DNA of 64,000 nucleotides, taken from the NCBI RefSeq assembly GCF_014219065.1, contig NZ_JACLGO010000001.1, forward strand, positions 124,001-188,000, given 5' to 3'. This stretch comes from Halopseudomonas xiamenensis (GTDB taxonomy: Bacteria > Pseudomonadota > Gammaproteobacteria > Pseudomonadales > Pseudomonadaceae). The translations under genes were made by a program, and so were the position numbers. The notes under the pieces were generated by a model. That model ran no database searches, was not told the origin of the DNA, and worked only from the letters and a program-made list of their open reading frames with translations. Below are positions 1-7,469 of the stretch, one piece after another. The first letter of the stretch is position 1, and each line of letters starts with the position of its first letter.

Positions 1-503
1 TGGAACAGCCCGTCATTTCCGGCATTGCTTTCAATCGTGACGAAGCCAAGCTGACTATCCGCGGTGTACCGGATACCCCCGGCGTGGCCTACAAGATCCT
101 CGGGCCGGTCAGCGCGGCGAACATCGAAATCGACATGATCGTGCAGAACGTCTCCCAGGATCAGACCACCGACTTCACCTTCACCGTCAATCGCAACGAC
201 CAGCGTCGTACCGAAGAGATCCTGCGCAAGGTGGCGACCGACATCGGTGCCCGGGAAGTGGCGGGTGACAGTGCAATCGCCAAGGTGTCGATCGTCGGCG
301 TGGGCATGCGTTCGCATGCCGGTGTGGCGAGCAAGATGTTCGAGGCGCTGGCGCAGCACGGCATCAACATCCTGATGATCTCCACCTCGGAGATCAAGAT
401 TTCCGTGGTCATCGATGAGAAGTACCTGGAGCTGGCCGTACGTACCCTGCACTCGGCCTTCGAGCTGGATGCGCCTGCCGAAGACGCCGAGCAGATCGGC
501 TGA
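1..503 (+). CDS. lysC: Aspartate kinase, C-terminal part (5' end outside window)
   Basis: Aspartokinase phosphorylates L-aspartate, the first step towards lysine, threonine, methionine and diaminopimelate. The reading frame is open from base 3 to the stop at 501-503, giving 166 visible residues without the catalytic kinase domain. What remains is the regulatory tandem ACT region: the first unit is near KLTIRGVPDTPGVAYKI and the second near VSIVGVGMRSHAGVASKM, the usual lysine/threonine feedback sites. The first visible residues (EQPVISGIAF) match the Pseudomonas LysC ACT start as I remember it. csrA follows on the same strand after 213 bases, the usual pseudomonad order. A 9-bp hairpin without a T-run lies just downstream. 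Confidence 0.93.
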   Translation, partial: EQPVISGIAFNRDEAKLTIRGVPDTPGVAYKILGPVSAANIEIDMIVQNVSQDQTTDFTFTVNRNDQRRTEEILRKVATDIGAREVAGDSAIAKVSIVGVGMRSHAGVASKMFEALAQHGINILMISTSEIKISVVIDEKYLELAVRTLHSAFELDAPAEDAEQIG

Positions 504-533
504 CATCCCGGCAATGGTCGCTTGACCGTGGCG

Positions 534-563
534 GCGGGCACGCTGGTTGACCCTCGTGCCCGC
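534..563 (+). other. Hairpin downstream of lysC
   Basis: GCGGGCACG (534-542) and CGTGCCCGC (555-563) are perfect 9-bp arms around a 12-base loop, 31 bases after the lysC stop. There is no T-tract, so this may be a 3'-end stabiliser or a weak terminator. The rest of the lysC-csrA gap shows only the AAGGAG ribosome site (704-709) before csrA. Confidence 0.4.
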
Positions 564-716
564 TGACAGGCCCGGATCAGTATGAATTGTCGCATCGATA
601 TCGAACGCCTGATGCAGGTTGTGGTCACATTTATGCAAACGTGACGGCTGAACCGGCACCAGGCCGATTTTTTTATTGCAGAGCTGTGTCCTGATTAATG
701 AGCAAGGAGAAATGGA

Positions 717-902
717 ATGCTTATTCTGACTCGCAGGGTTGGTGAAACCCTGATGGTAGGTGATGAAGTGACAGTAACGGTCCTGGGCGTGAAGGGCAAT
801 CAGGTGCGTATCGGCGTCAATGCCCCGAAAGAAGTGGCTGTGCACCGCGAAGAAATCTACCAGCGCATCCAGAAAGAAAAGGATGATGCATCAAACGATT
901 AA
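717..902 (+). CDS. csrA: Carbon storage regulator / translational repressor CsrA (RsmA)
   Basis: A dimeric RNA-binding protein that binds GGA motifs in mRNA leader hairpins, usually blocking ribosome access. It is titrated by GacA-dependent small RNAs and governs motility, biofilm and secondary metabolism in pseudomonads. The 61-residue product has the full-length family core [16 protein letters not shown] and the RNA-contacting Arg44 (VHREE). An AAGGAG Shine-Dalgarno at 704-709 sits 7 bases before the ATG. It follows lysC and precedes tRNA-Ser, the conserved context. A possible target, a GGA-loop hairpin upstream of amrZ, lies about 6 kb away in this window. Confidence 0.97.
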   Translation: MLILTRRVGETLMVGDEVTVTVLGVKGNQVRIGVNAPKEVAVHREEIYQRIQKEKDDASND

Positions 903-919
903 TTTTCTTAAATTTTTCA

Positions 920-948
920 TTGCATTAGCGCAGCCGCGCAGTTAATAT
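920..948 (+). promoter_or_regulatory. Putative sigma-70 promoter of tRNA-Ser
   Basis: TTGCAT (920-925), a 17-base spacer, then TAATAT (943-948), 15 bases before the tRNA. The -10 lies in the loop of a perfect 7-bp inverted repeat, CGCGCAG (935-941) / CTGCGCG (950-956). Confidence 0.6.
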
Positions 949-962
949 TCTGCGCGTGTTAC

Positions 963-1053
963 GGAGAGGTGGCCGAGAGGCCGAAGGCGCTCCCCTGCTA
1001 AGGGAGTACACCTCAAAAGGGTGTCGAGGGTTCGAATCCCTCCCTCTCCGCCA
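963..1053 (+). tRNA. tRNA-Ser (anticodon GCT)
   Basis: Acceptor arms GGAGAGG (963-969) and CCTCTCC (1043-1049) pair fully, followed by discriminator G and an encoded CCA. The anticodon GCT is at 997-999 in the loop CTGCTAA. The long extra arm (CACCTCAAAAGGGTG region) is typical of class II serine tRNAs. It reads AGC/AGU codons. Length 91 bases with CCA. Confidence 0.97.
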
Positions 1054-1110
1054 CTTTTGTATTATGGAGTTGTCAAGCGATAGATTCTTGAATTTAAAAG
1101 AAAAAATCGG

Positions 1111-1138
1111 TTGACAGGCAGAAAAAAGACTCTATAAT
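1111..1138 (+). promoter_or_regulatory. Consensus sigma-70 promoter of tRNA-Arg(ACG)
   Basis: TTGACA (1111-1116), a 16-base spacer and TATAAT (1133-1138): both hexamers are perfect. The expected start near 1145 leaves a leader of a few bases before the tRNA at 1152. Confidence 0.9.
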
Positions 1139-1151
1139 ACGCACCCACAAC

Positions 1152-1228
1152 GCACTCGTAGCTCAGCTGGATAGAGTACTCGGCTACGAACCGAGCGGTC
1201 GGAGGTTCGAATCCTCCCGAGTGCGCCA
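1152..1228 (+). tRNA. tRNA-Arg (anticodon ACG)
   Basis: Acceptor arms GCACTCG (1152-1158) and CGAGTGC (1218-1224) are fully paired, with discriminator G and encoded CCA (1226-1228). The anticodon ACG is at 1186-1188. A34 is expected to be edited to inosine by TadA so that CGU, CGC and CGA are read. A strong terminator follows within 6 bases. Confidence 0.97.
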
Positions 1229-1233
1229 CTTTG

Positions 1234-1266
1234 AAAAGCCCATTGGTCATACAATGGGTTTTTTTT
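1234..1266 (+). terminator. Rho-independent terminator after tRNA-Arg(ACG)
   Basis: Arms CCCATTG (1239-1245) and CAATGGG (1252-1258), a 6-base loop, then T8 (1259-1266). The upstream A4 (1234-1237) can pair with the T-tract and extend the stem. Confidence 0.92.
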
Positions 1267-1419
1267 CGTCCCGCAAAAATCGCAGTCATCACGCCTGCGC
1301 AAAAGCCTGCCAGACTGGCTGGAGAGCCTGTTGTTGCGTCGCCCGGTGGTCCCTCGTGGCATTGTGGGACGGCACGACCCGGGGTGGCAGGCCGATCTTG
1401 TCTTGTCGGAGGACGCAGC

Positions 1420-2859
1420 ATGTCAGAGTTGAACAGAAAGTCCCCAGAGCGCCTGCAGGACCGCCTCGAACAGGTCATCCAGCTGCTTGAGCGACATAGG
1501 CTGGTCGATTCCCTGCTCGACAGGAGCGGCGGTGGCAGGGAGGACCTGGTCGACAACCTGGTGCAGCGGCAGAACCAGGCCGAGCTGCAGCGCAAGCTGA
1601 GCGAGCTGCACCCGGCCGATGTTGCCTATATCCTCGAGTCGCTGCCGCTGGATGAGCGCCTGGCGGTCTGGCAACTGGTCAAGTCCGACCATGACGGCGA
1701 CATCCTGCTGGAAGTGTCGGATGCGGTGCGCGAAACCCTGATCGCCGACATGGACAGCCACGAGATCATCGCCGCCGCCAATGCGCTGGATGCCGATGAG
1801 CTGGCCGACCTGGCGCCGGACCTGCCGCGCGATGTGGTGCGAGAGCTGATGGACAGCCTGGATGCCCAGCGGCGCGAGCGGTTGCGTTCGGCCCTGTCCT
1901 ACGATGAGGACGAAGTGGGCGCGCTGATGGACTTCGACATGGTCACCATTCGTGATGATGTCACCCTGGAGGTCGTCAGCCGTTACCTGCGCCGCTTCGA
2001 CAGCTTGCCGGACCATACCGACAAGCTGTTCGTGATCGACAGCGAGGGGCGCCTGCAGGGCGTGCTGCCGATCCACAAGCTGCTGGTGAGTTCGCCGGAT
2101 GCGCTGGTCGCCGATGTCATGGCTACCGACCCGGTGGTATTCGACCCGCATGCCGAGGCCGGCGAGGCGGCCCAGGCCTTCGAACGCTACGACCTGGTCA
2201 CGGCGCCGGTGGTCGATGCCGACGGCAAGCTTTGCGGCCGGGTGACCATCGACGAGGTGGTCGACTACATCCGTGAGGAAGGGGAGACCGAGGCGCTCAA
2301 TTCCGCCGGTCTGCGCGAGGAGGAGGATATCTTCGCCTCGGTATGGAAGTCGGTGCGCAACCGCTGGGCCTGGCTGGCGATCAACCTGTGTACGGCACTG
2401 ATCGCCTCGCGGGTGATTGGCCTGTTCGAACATTCCATCGAGCAATTGGTGGCGCTGGCGGCGCTGATGCCGATCGTTGCCGGTATCGGCGGCAACTCCG
2501 GCAACCAGACCATCACCATGATCGTCCGTGGTATAGCCACTGGTCAGGTCCAGGTGGCGCATGGTCGACGACTGATCCGCAAGGAAGCGGGCGTGGCGAT
2601 GATCAATGGACTGTTCTGGGGGCTGGTGTTGGCAGTGATCGCCTGGGTTCTGTATGACAGCACCGCACTGTCAATGGTGTTGATGGCGGCCATGCTGTTG
2701 AACATGCTGCTGGCGGCACTGATGGGGGTATTCATTCCGCTGTTGCGACTGCGTGGCGGCAAGGACCCGGCACTGGGTTCCAGCGTGATGATCACCGGTA
2801 TCACCGACAGCGGCGGTTTCTTCATATTTCTCGGGCTGGCGACGCTATTCCTGTTGTGA
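1420..2859 (+). CDS. mgtE: Magnesium transporter MgtE
   Basis: A dimeric inner-membrane Mg2+ channel whose cytoplasmic domains close the pore when internal Mg2+ is high. The 479-residue product has the family order: an N-terminal helical superfamily domain (about residues 20-150), a CBS pair (about 155-300) and a C-terminal membrane domain of five helices from about residue 310. The membrane part contains the pore-region signature MPIVAGIGGNSGNQT. The frame is open further upstream into the tRNA terminator, but the ATG at 1420 follows a GGAGGA site (1408-1413) and starts a normal-length MgtE (MSELNRK). No magnesium riboswitch is recognisable in the short leader. Confidence 0.94.
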   Translation: MSELNRKSPERLQDRLEQVIQLLERHRLVDSLLDRSGGGREDLVDNLVQRQNQAELQRKLSELHPADVAYILESLPLDERLAVWQLVKSDHDGDILLEVSDAVRETLIADMDSHEIIAAANALDADELADLAPDLPRDVVRELMDSLDAQRRERLRSALSYDEDEVGALMDFDMVTIRDDVTLEVVSRYLRRFDSLPDHTDKLFVIDSEGRLQGVLPIHKLLVSSPDALVADVMATDPVVFDPHAEAGEAAQAFERYDLVTAPVVDADGKLCGRVTIDEVVDYIREEGETEALNSAGLREEEDIFASVWKSVRNRWAWLAINLCTALIASRVIGLFEHSIEQLVALAALMPIVAGIGGNSGNQTITMIVRGIATGQVQVAHGRRLIRKEAGVAMINGLFWGLVLAVIAWVLYDSTALSMVLMAAMLLNMLLAALMGVFIPLLRLRGGKDPALGSSVMITGITDSGGFFIFLGLATLFLL

Positions 2860-2889
2860 GTCGTTGATCTGGACGATTGCCAGTCCTGG

Positions 2890-2907
2890 CAATGTAAGGT
2901 TACATTG
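2890..2907. promoter_or_regulatory. Perfect 18-bp palindrome, candidate operator upstream of oadGAB
   Basis: CAATGTAA (2890-2897) and TTACATTG (2900-2907) are exact inverted repeats around GG. The site sits 30 bases after the mgtE stop and about 100 bases before oadG. The symmetry and AT-rich arms look like a dimeric repressor site; the protein is not identifiable from the window. Confidence 0.5.
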
Positions 2908-2956
2908 AGCCGGCTTTGCCGGGGCGGAGTGTCTATTCAGTCCGCCAGTACGCCAG

Positions 2957-2987
2957 AAGCGCATTCACACAGGTGGTGCGCTTTTTT
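2957..2987 (+). terminator. Terminator-like hairpin in the mgtE-oadG gap
   Basis: Arms AAGCGCA (2957-2963) and TGCGCTT (2977-2983) enclose an inner CAC/GTG stem with loop ACAG, and T6 runs 2982-2987. It can end mgtE transcription. Because it lies only 21 bases before the oadG start and past the palindrome at 2890, it could also act as an attenuator for oadGAB. Confidence 0.7.
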
Positions 2988-3008
2988 GATAATGGAGGCA
3001 TGAAAACT

Positions 3009-3269
3009 ATGAGTTCGACTGAGCTGCTGATGGAAGGCGTGGAGCTGATGTTGATGGGCATGGGGGCGGTATTCGTCTTTCTGATGCTGCTGATCGGTTG
3101 CATCAACCTGATGTCGTGGTTGGTAATCCGCTTCGTGCCGGAAGAGGTACCGGTGACCGCGGCGCCCAGGCAGGTGCCTGTGCCGGCTGCCGTGCCGGTT
3201 GAACCTGAACTGCTTGCTGCGATCGGTGCCGCTGTGCGCCTGCATCGTGCCAAGCGCGCCGTCAGCTGA
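3009..3269 (+). CDS. oadG: Oxaloacetate decarboxylase gamma chain
   Basis: The small membrane subunit of the Na+-pumping oxaloacetate decarboxylase, which holds the alpha and beta subunits together. The 86-residue product has one N-terminal membrane helix (about residues 12-35, ending in [11 protein letters not shown]) and a Pro/Val-rich cytoplasmic tail, as in OadG. The ATG at 3009 is chosen because GGAGG (2994-2998) lies 10 bases upstream; the ATG at 3000 would be only 1 base from it. A longer frame from 2916 would run through the hairpin. oadA and oadB follow closely. The tail is too divergent to confirm by motif, so the call leans on position and layout. Confidence 0.88.
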   Translation: MSSTELLMEGVELMLMGMGAVFVFLMLLIGCINLMSWLVIRFVPEEVPVTAAPRQVPVPAAVPVEPELLAAIGAAVRLHRAKRAVS

Positions 3270-3312
3270 AAAGCATTCTGAAAATCTGAATAACAACAAA
3301 GGCCGTACATTC

Positions 3313-5097
3313 ATGACCATCATGAAAGCTAACCCATTAGGAATCACCGACGTCATCCTGCGTGACGCTCACCAATCCATTCTAGCCACCCGCATGCGCC
3401 TCGAAGACATGCTGCCGATCGCCGGCAAGCTGGATCAGGTAGGCTTCTGGTCCGTGGAGTCCTGGGGCGGGGCGACCTTCGATGCCTGTATTCGCTATCT
3501 CGGCGAAGATCCCTGGGAGCGCATCCGTGCCCTCAAGCAGGCGATGCCCAATACCCGTCAGCAGATGCTGCTGCGTGGTCAGAACCTGCTGGGTTACCGG
3601 CATTATGCCGATGATGTGGTGGAGAAGTTCGTCGAGCGGGCTGCCCTGAACGGGGTAGATGTATTCCGCGTATTCGACGCTATGAACGACCCGCGTAATC
3701 TGCAGACCGCGCTCAAGGCGGTCAAGCAGGTGGGCAAGCATGCCCAGGGCACGATCTCCTATACCACCAGCCCGGTGCATACGCTGGATATGTGGGTCGA
3801 TCTGGCCAGACAGATCGAGGACATGGGCGCCGAATCCATCGCCATCAAGGATATGGCCGGTATCCTGACGCCCTATGTGGCGTTCGAGCTGGTATCCCGG
3901 CTGAAGCAGACGCTGAGCATTCCGGTGCATATGCAGTGTCATGCCACCGCTGGCCTGTCCACGGCAGCGATTCTCAAGGCTGCAGAGGCGGGCATCGATA
4001 ACGTCGACACCGCCATTTCTTCCATGTCCATGACCTATGGTCACTCGCCGACCGAGTCGGTGGTTGCGATCTTCCAGAATACCGAACGGGATACCGGTCT
4101 GAATCTGGAGCTGCTGGAGGAGGTGGCTGCCTATTTCCGCGAAGTGCGGAAGAAGTACGCCAGGTTCGAAGGTAACCTCAAGGGGGTGGATTCGCGCATC
4201 CTCGTCGCCCAGGTACCGGGCGGCATGCTGACCAATATGGAGAGCCAACTGAAGGAGCAGGGGGCCGGGGATCGCTTCGATGAAGTGCTCGCCGAGATTC
4301 CAAGAGTGCGTGAAGACCTGGGCTTCATCCCGCTGGTCACGCCCACCTCGCAGATCGTTGGTACCCAGGCGGTGATCAATGTGCTGACCGGAGAGCGCTA
4401 TAAGTCCATTACCAAGGAAACCGCTGGTGTGCTCAAGGGTGAGTATGGCGCGGCGCCAGCCCCCTTCAATGCCGAACTTCAAGCCCGTGTGCTGGATGGT
4501 GCTGATGCGATCAGCTGCCGCCCGGCGGATTTGCTGGAACCGGAAATGGACAGGCTGACCCTGGAGTTGCAGGAGCTGGCAGCGGAAAAGGGCTTCGCCC
4601 TGGCCGATAACGACGTCGATGACGTTCTCACCTATGCCTTGTTCCCGCAGATCGGTCTGAAATTCCTGGAGAATCGCGGCAACCCCGCAGCGTTCGAGCC
4701 GGCACCGACCGGCCAGGTAGCCCCCGCCAGTGGTGGGCAGCCAGGTGAGTCGGAGGTCTACACGGTATCGGTGGATGGCAGGGACTTCGTGGTCCAGGTC
4801 ACTGAAGGCGGCGACATCACCGGTATCAAGCCGCTGGGTGAGTCATCTCCGGCCAGCACCAGCCCGGCGGCGGCCCCGACGGCAGGTGAGCCGCAGGTGG
4901 CTCCGCTGGCGGGCAACATCTTCAAGGTGCTGGTGCAGCCTGGCGACCAGGTGCAGGCAGGGGACCTGATACTGATTCTGGAAGCGATGAAGATGGAAAC
5001 CGAAATCCGGGCCATCAGCTCCGGTGTGGTCGGCTCGGTCAATGTGAAGGTCGGCGATGCGGTATCGGTCGGTGACACTCTGTTGACCATCGGCTAA
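3313..5097 (+). CDS. oadA: Oxaloacetate decarboxylase alpha subunit (biotin carboxyltransferase)
   Basis: Transfers the carboxyl group from oxaloacetate to a biotin carried on its own C-terminus, releasing pyruvate; carboxybiotin is then decarboxylated by OadB. The 594-residue protein has an N-terminal carboxyltransferase TIM barrel with the signature [18 protein letters not shown] conserved PYC/OADA domain follows, then a Pro/Ala-rich linker (about residues 470-525) and a biotinyl domain with EAMKMET, biotin on Lys560. Start ATG 3313 has AAAGG 10 bases upstream; ATG 3322 is an alternative. A two-subunit pyruvate carboxylase B chain looks similar, but oadG and oadB beside it favour the decarboxylase pump. 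Confidence 0.94.
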   Translation: MTIMKANPLGITDVILRDAHQSILATRMRLEDMLPIAGKLDQVGFWSVESWGGATFDACIRYLGEDPWERIRALKQAMPNTRQQMLLRGQNLLGYRHYADDVVEKFVERAALNGVDVFRVFDAMNDPRNLQTALKAVKQVGKHAQGTISYTTSPVHTLDMWVDLARQIEDMGAESIAIKDMAGILTPYVAFELVSRLKQTLSIPVHMQCHATAGLSTAAILKAAEAGIDNVDTAISSMSMTYGHSPTESVVAIFQNTERDTGLNLELLEEVAAYFREVRKKYARFEGNLKGVDSRILVAQVPGGMLTNMESQLKEQGAGDRFDEVLAEIPRVREDLGFIPLVTPTSQIVGTQAVINVLTGERYKSITKETAGVLKGEYGAAPAPFNAELQARVLDGADAISCRPADLLEPEMDRLTLELQELAAEKGFALADNDVDDVLTYALFPQIGLKFLENRGNPAAFEPAPTGQVAPASGGQPGESEVYTVSVDGRDFVVQVTEGGDITGIKPLGESSPASTSPAAAPTAGEPQVAPLAGNIFKVLVQPGDQVQAGDLILILEAMKMETEIRAISSGVVGSVNVKVGDAVSVGDTLLTIG

Positions 5098-5107
5098 GGA
5101 GAGCCCC

Positions 5108-6244
5108 ATGGAAAAGTTGTTCCTGCTGTGGCAGACCACCGGCCTGTATCATCTGGCAGCTGGTCAGTTGCTGATGATCCTGGTGTGCCTGCTGCTTATC
5201 TACCTGGCTATTCGCAAGGGCTTCGAGCCGCTGCTGCTGATCCCGATCGGCTTTGGCGGCATTCTGGCCAATCTGCCGGTCGCCGGCATGGCGGAGGTGG
5301 GTGGCCTGCTCCGGCTCATCTATGATGTCGGTATCCCGACCAGCGTGTTTCCCCTGCTGATCTTCATGGGGGTCGGCGCCATGACCGACTTCGGGCCGAT
5401 GCTGGCCAACCCGCGTACCCTGCTGTTGGGTGCCGCGGCACAGGTCGGTATCTTCGGCACCTTGCTCGGGGCGTTGGCACTGACGGCCTGGGGGATCCCC
5501 GGATTCGACTTCACCCTGCGCGAAGCCGCCTCGATCGCGATCATCGGCGGAGCCGACGGCCCCACCTCGATCTTCGTGACCTCGAAGCTGGCACCGGACC
5601 TGCTGGGGCCGATTGCCGTGGCGGCGTATTCCTACATGGCACTGGTGCCGCTGATCCAGCCGCCGATCATGCGCGCCCTGACGACGGAAAAGGAACGTGC
5701 CATCGTCATGACCCAGTTGCGGGTGGTCAGCAAGGTTGAGAAGATCACTTTCCCTCTGGTATTGCTGCTGCTCATCTCGCTGCTGTTGCCCGATGCCGCG
5801 CCGCTGGTGGGCATGTTCTGCTTCGGTAACCTGATGCGCGAAAGTGGTGTGGTCGAGCGACTGGCGGACACGACCCGCAATGCCCTGATCAACATCGTCA
5901 CCATTGCGTTGGGGCTGGCGGTGGGCTCCAAGCTGTCGGCCGACTCCTTCCTGCAACTGAAGACCCTGGGGATTCTGGTGCTGGGAATGGTGGCTTTCTG
6001 CATGGGAACCGCCGGCGGCGTGCTGATGGCCAAGCTGATGAACAAGTTCAGCAAGCACCCGATCAACCCGTTGATCGGTTCGGCCGGTGTGTCAGCGGTA
6101 CCGATGGCGGCCCGCGTATCCAACAGGGTGGGTCTGGAGGCCAACCCGCACAACTTCCTGCTGATGCATGCCATGGGTCCCAACGTGGCAGGGGTGATCG
6201 GTTCGGCGGTGGCGGCAGGTATCCTGCTGGCATTCGTCGGGTGA
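5108..6244 (+). CDS. oadB: Oxaloacetate decarboxylase beta subunit (Na+ pump)
   Basis: The integral membrane subunit that decarboxylates carboxybiotin and couples this to export of Na+. The 378-residue protein is almost wholly hydrophobic with about nine or more helices. It carries the conserved re-entrant segment [15 protein letters not shown], whose Asp takes part in Na+ and proton handling in the family. A GGAGAGCC site precedes the ATG, 10 bases after the oadA stop, so the three genes are one operon. A perfect terminator follows 43 bases after the stop. Together with NhaP2 elsewhere in the window this suggests a cell that uses sodium gradients (inference). Confidence 0.95.
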   Translation: MEKLFLLWQTTGLYHLAAGQLLMILVCLLLIYLAIRKGFEPLLLIPIGFGGILANLPVAGMAEVGGLLRLIYDVGIPTSVFPLLIFMGVGAMTDFGPMLANPRTLLLGAAAQVGIFGTLLGALALTAWGIPGFDFTLREAASIAIIGGADGPTSIFVTSKLAPDLLGPIAVAAYSYMALVPLIQPPIMRALTTEKERAIVMTQLRVVSKVEKITFPLVLLLLISLLLPDAAPLVGMFCFGNLMRESGVVERLADTTRNALINIVTIALGLAVGSKLSADSFLQLKTLGILVLGMVAFCMGTAGGVLMAKLMNKFSKHPINPLIGSAGVSAVPMAARVSNRVGLEANPHNFLLMHAMGPNVAGVIGSAVAAGILLAFVG

Positions 6245-6286
6245 TCCGCAGGCTGGAAGCCAACGGATAGCAGCCCCAAAATGAAA

Positions 6287-6319
6287 AACCCGCTCAGTGA
6301 GAACTGAGCGGGTTTTTTT
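6287..6319 (+). terminator. Rho-independent terminator of oadGAB
   Basis: A perfect 12-bp stem, AACCCGCTCAGT (6287-6298) / ACTGAGCGGGTT (6303-6314), tetraloop GAGA and T7 (6313-6319). The A-rich upstream flank means it may also serve the convergent amrZ transcript. Confidence 0.95.
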
Positions 6320-6374
6320 ACGGCTGCTGCATGGCGACAGGCAGCGCCAAGGTGGCGCCACCTGATCCGCTGGC

Positions 6375-6695
6375 TCAGGCCTGCTGTTCGCCAGCCAGAA
6401 GGGCGAGCAGGGCGTTCTGCTGGCGACGGCTCATTTCCCGGAAGCGTAGCAGCAGCTCGCGCTCGGGATGGTTCAGGTCTTCCAGGCGCTGCTCGTTGAG
6501 AGCTTGGCGAGAAGGCTGTTCCGGCAGGCTGGGGAGATCCAGCAGGCTGTGCTCCAGCCGGGCAATGATCTCCGAGTTCATGCTGCGGTGGTGTTGCTTG
6601 GCAACCTCGGCAATGCGGTCACGCATGCCTTCGGGGAGGCGGACGACAAATTTGTCGGCTGTTCGACTGGTGTAGCTCTGGAGTGCAGTTTTCAT
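6375..6695 (-). CDS. amrZ: Ribbon-helix-helix transcription factor AmrZ (AlgZ)
   Basis: AmrZ is a tetrameric Arc/MetJ-type DNA-binding protein that activates alginate genes and represses flagellar fleQ in P. aeruginosa, and is a broad c-di-GMP, motility and biofilm regulator in pseudomonads. The 106-residue product contains [19 protein letters not shown] and [14 protein letters not shown], nearly the same as the AmrZ ribbon-helix-helix core (residues about 9-52). The C-terminal part ([22 protein letters not shown]) fits the tetramerisation region. The frame is open further upstream, but the ATG at 6695 gives the family length. No clear Shine-Dalgarno precedes it, consistent with translational control; a GGA-loop hairpin lies 55 bases upstream. 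Confidence 0.87.
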   Translation of the reverse strand: MKTALQSYTSRTADKFVVRLPEGMRDRIAEVAKQHHRSMNSEIIARLEHSLLDLPSLPEQPSRQALNEQRLEDLNHPERELLLRFREMSRRQQNALLALLAGEQQA

Positions 6696-6749
6696 GGGCA
6701 ACAATAATCGCTTTAGCTGATGAATCGATCCCGGCCAGTTGGAATCCGT

Positions 6750-6764
6750 ATGGCTTCCTGCCAT
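6750..6764 (-). promoter_or_regulatory. GGA-loop hairpin upstream of amrZ, candidate CsrA/RsmA site
   Basis: Read on the minus strand, ATGGC-AGGAA-GCCAT forms a 5-bp stem with AGGA in the loop, the form CsrA/RsmA prefers. A second motif, ACGGAT, starts 2 bases further downstream. It lies 55 bases before the amrZ ATG. Whether it is transcribed is unknown because no amrZ promoter is clear. The rest of the 314-base gap to the tRNA holds a 6-bp inverted repeat around an A/T tract (6781-6803) and a TAATAT element (6974-6979) that may be the tRNA -10. Confidence 0.4.
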
Positions 6765-7009
6765 CCAAACCGCCTTCTCGTCAGGAGTTAAAAAAAATCC
6801 TGACACATTGACAATGGATAAAGGCATTTTGCTCAATTCCATACCCATTTTTTCAACGGCCTACTGAGGTGCCGGAATTACGTCTAGTTTTTGCGACGGG
6901 TTTCCGACGCTGGCCATTTGAAATCGAACTTTGGCAGTATTTGTCAAGGTGGTCAAGTCCAGTTGTGATCGGGTAATATGCGCGGCACGAAAAAACGATG
7001 CTGTGATTT

Positions 7010-7086
7010 GCGCTTGTAGCTCAGCTGGATAGAGCAACCGCCTCCTAAGCGGTAGGTCCCCGGTTCGAATCCGGGCTCGCGCACCA
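7010..7086 (+). tRNA. tRNA-Arg (anticodon CCT), acceptor stem with two mismatches
   Basis: All landmarks are present: T8-A9, D-stem GCTC/GAGC, anticodon stem ACCGC/GCGGT with CCT at 7044-7046, T-stem CCCGG/CCGGG with loop TTCGAAT, and encoded CCA (7084-7086). It reads AGG. The acceptor arms are GCGCTTG (7010-7016) and CTCGCGC (7076-7082). Positions 1-4 and 7 pair, but U5 faces C68 and U6 faces U67, which is unusual. A terminator follows 8 bases later. Confidence 0.9.
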
Positions 7087-7094
7087 TATAAATG

Positions 7095-7136
7095 AAGGCT
7101 TGCTGGGTGGGTGACCGGCAAGCCTTTTGTTTTTTT
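7095..7136 (+). terminator. Rho-independent terminator after tRNA-Arg(CCT)
   Basis: Arms AAGGCTTGC (7095-7103) and GCAAGCCTT (7118-7126) pair perfectly around a 14-base loop, followed by a T-rich run interrupted by one G (7125-7136). Confidence 0.9.
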
Positions 7137-7280
7137 GGGGTTTTGGTCCCTGTTTGTTCTGAAGCTTGGTTCTTGGCTGCGGGTTTCCCCCTCTCCCCAA
7201 CCCCGCTCCGCGCCCCGGCCCTTCGCAGAGCTCTGGGCGCTCAAGCGGGCGAAGCAGTGCTTCGCTTTTTCCGCTCTCGC

Positions 7281-7432
7281 CCCGCAAGGGGAGAGGGGGC
7301 TCCTGGGGCTTACTTTCGTTTGTTTCCTGATAATCTGCGAAGACCTTTGGCGTTTCGCTTGGTCCGGGTCTACGGAAAGTTGCCGACAAACACCGAGCCT
7401 GCCCTCAAACGCCCCCCCTCTCCCCTTGCGGG
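7281..7432. repeat. Inverted gagaggg-type dispersed repeat in the tRNA-glcB gap
   Basis: CCCGCAAGGGGAGAGGGGG (7281-7299) occurs as its exact reverse complement at 7414-7432. The second copy continues into further GAGAGGGG units up to 7455, and a related CCCCTCTCCCC stretch lies near 7188. These are typical of small dispersed palindromic repeats in GC-rich proteobacteria. The 333-base gap 7137-7469 holds nothing else recognisable; the open frames crossing it are not gene-like. Confidence 0.65.
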
Positions 7433-7469
7433 AGAGGGGCCGGGGGAGAGGGGGAACTCAGTCTGCCGT

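Noticed and set aside
3313-5097. oadA as pyruvate carboxylase subunit B
   Set aside because: The sequence alone allows it, but oadG upstream and oadB downstream in one operon favour oxaloacetate decarboxylase, and no biotin carboxylase subunit A is adjacent.
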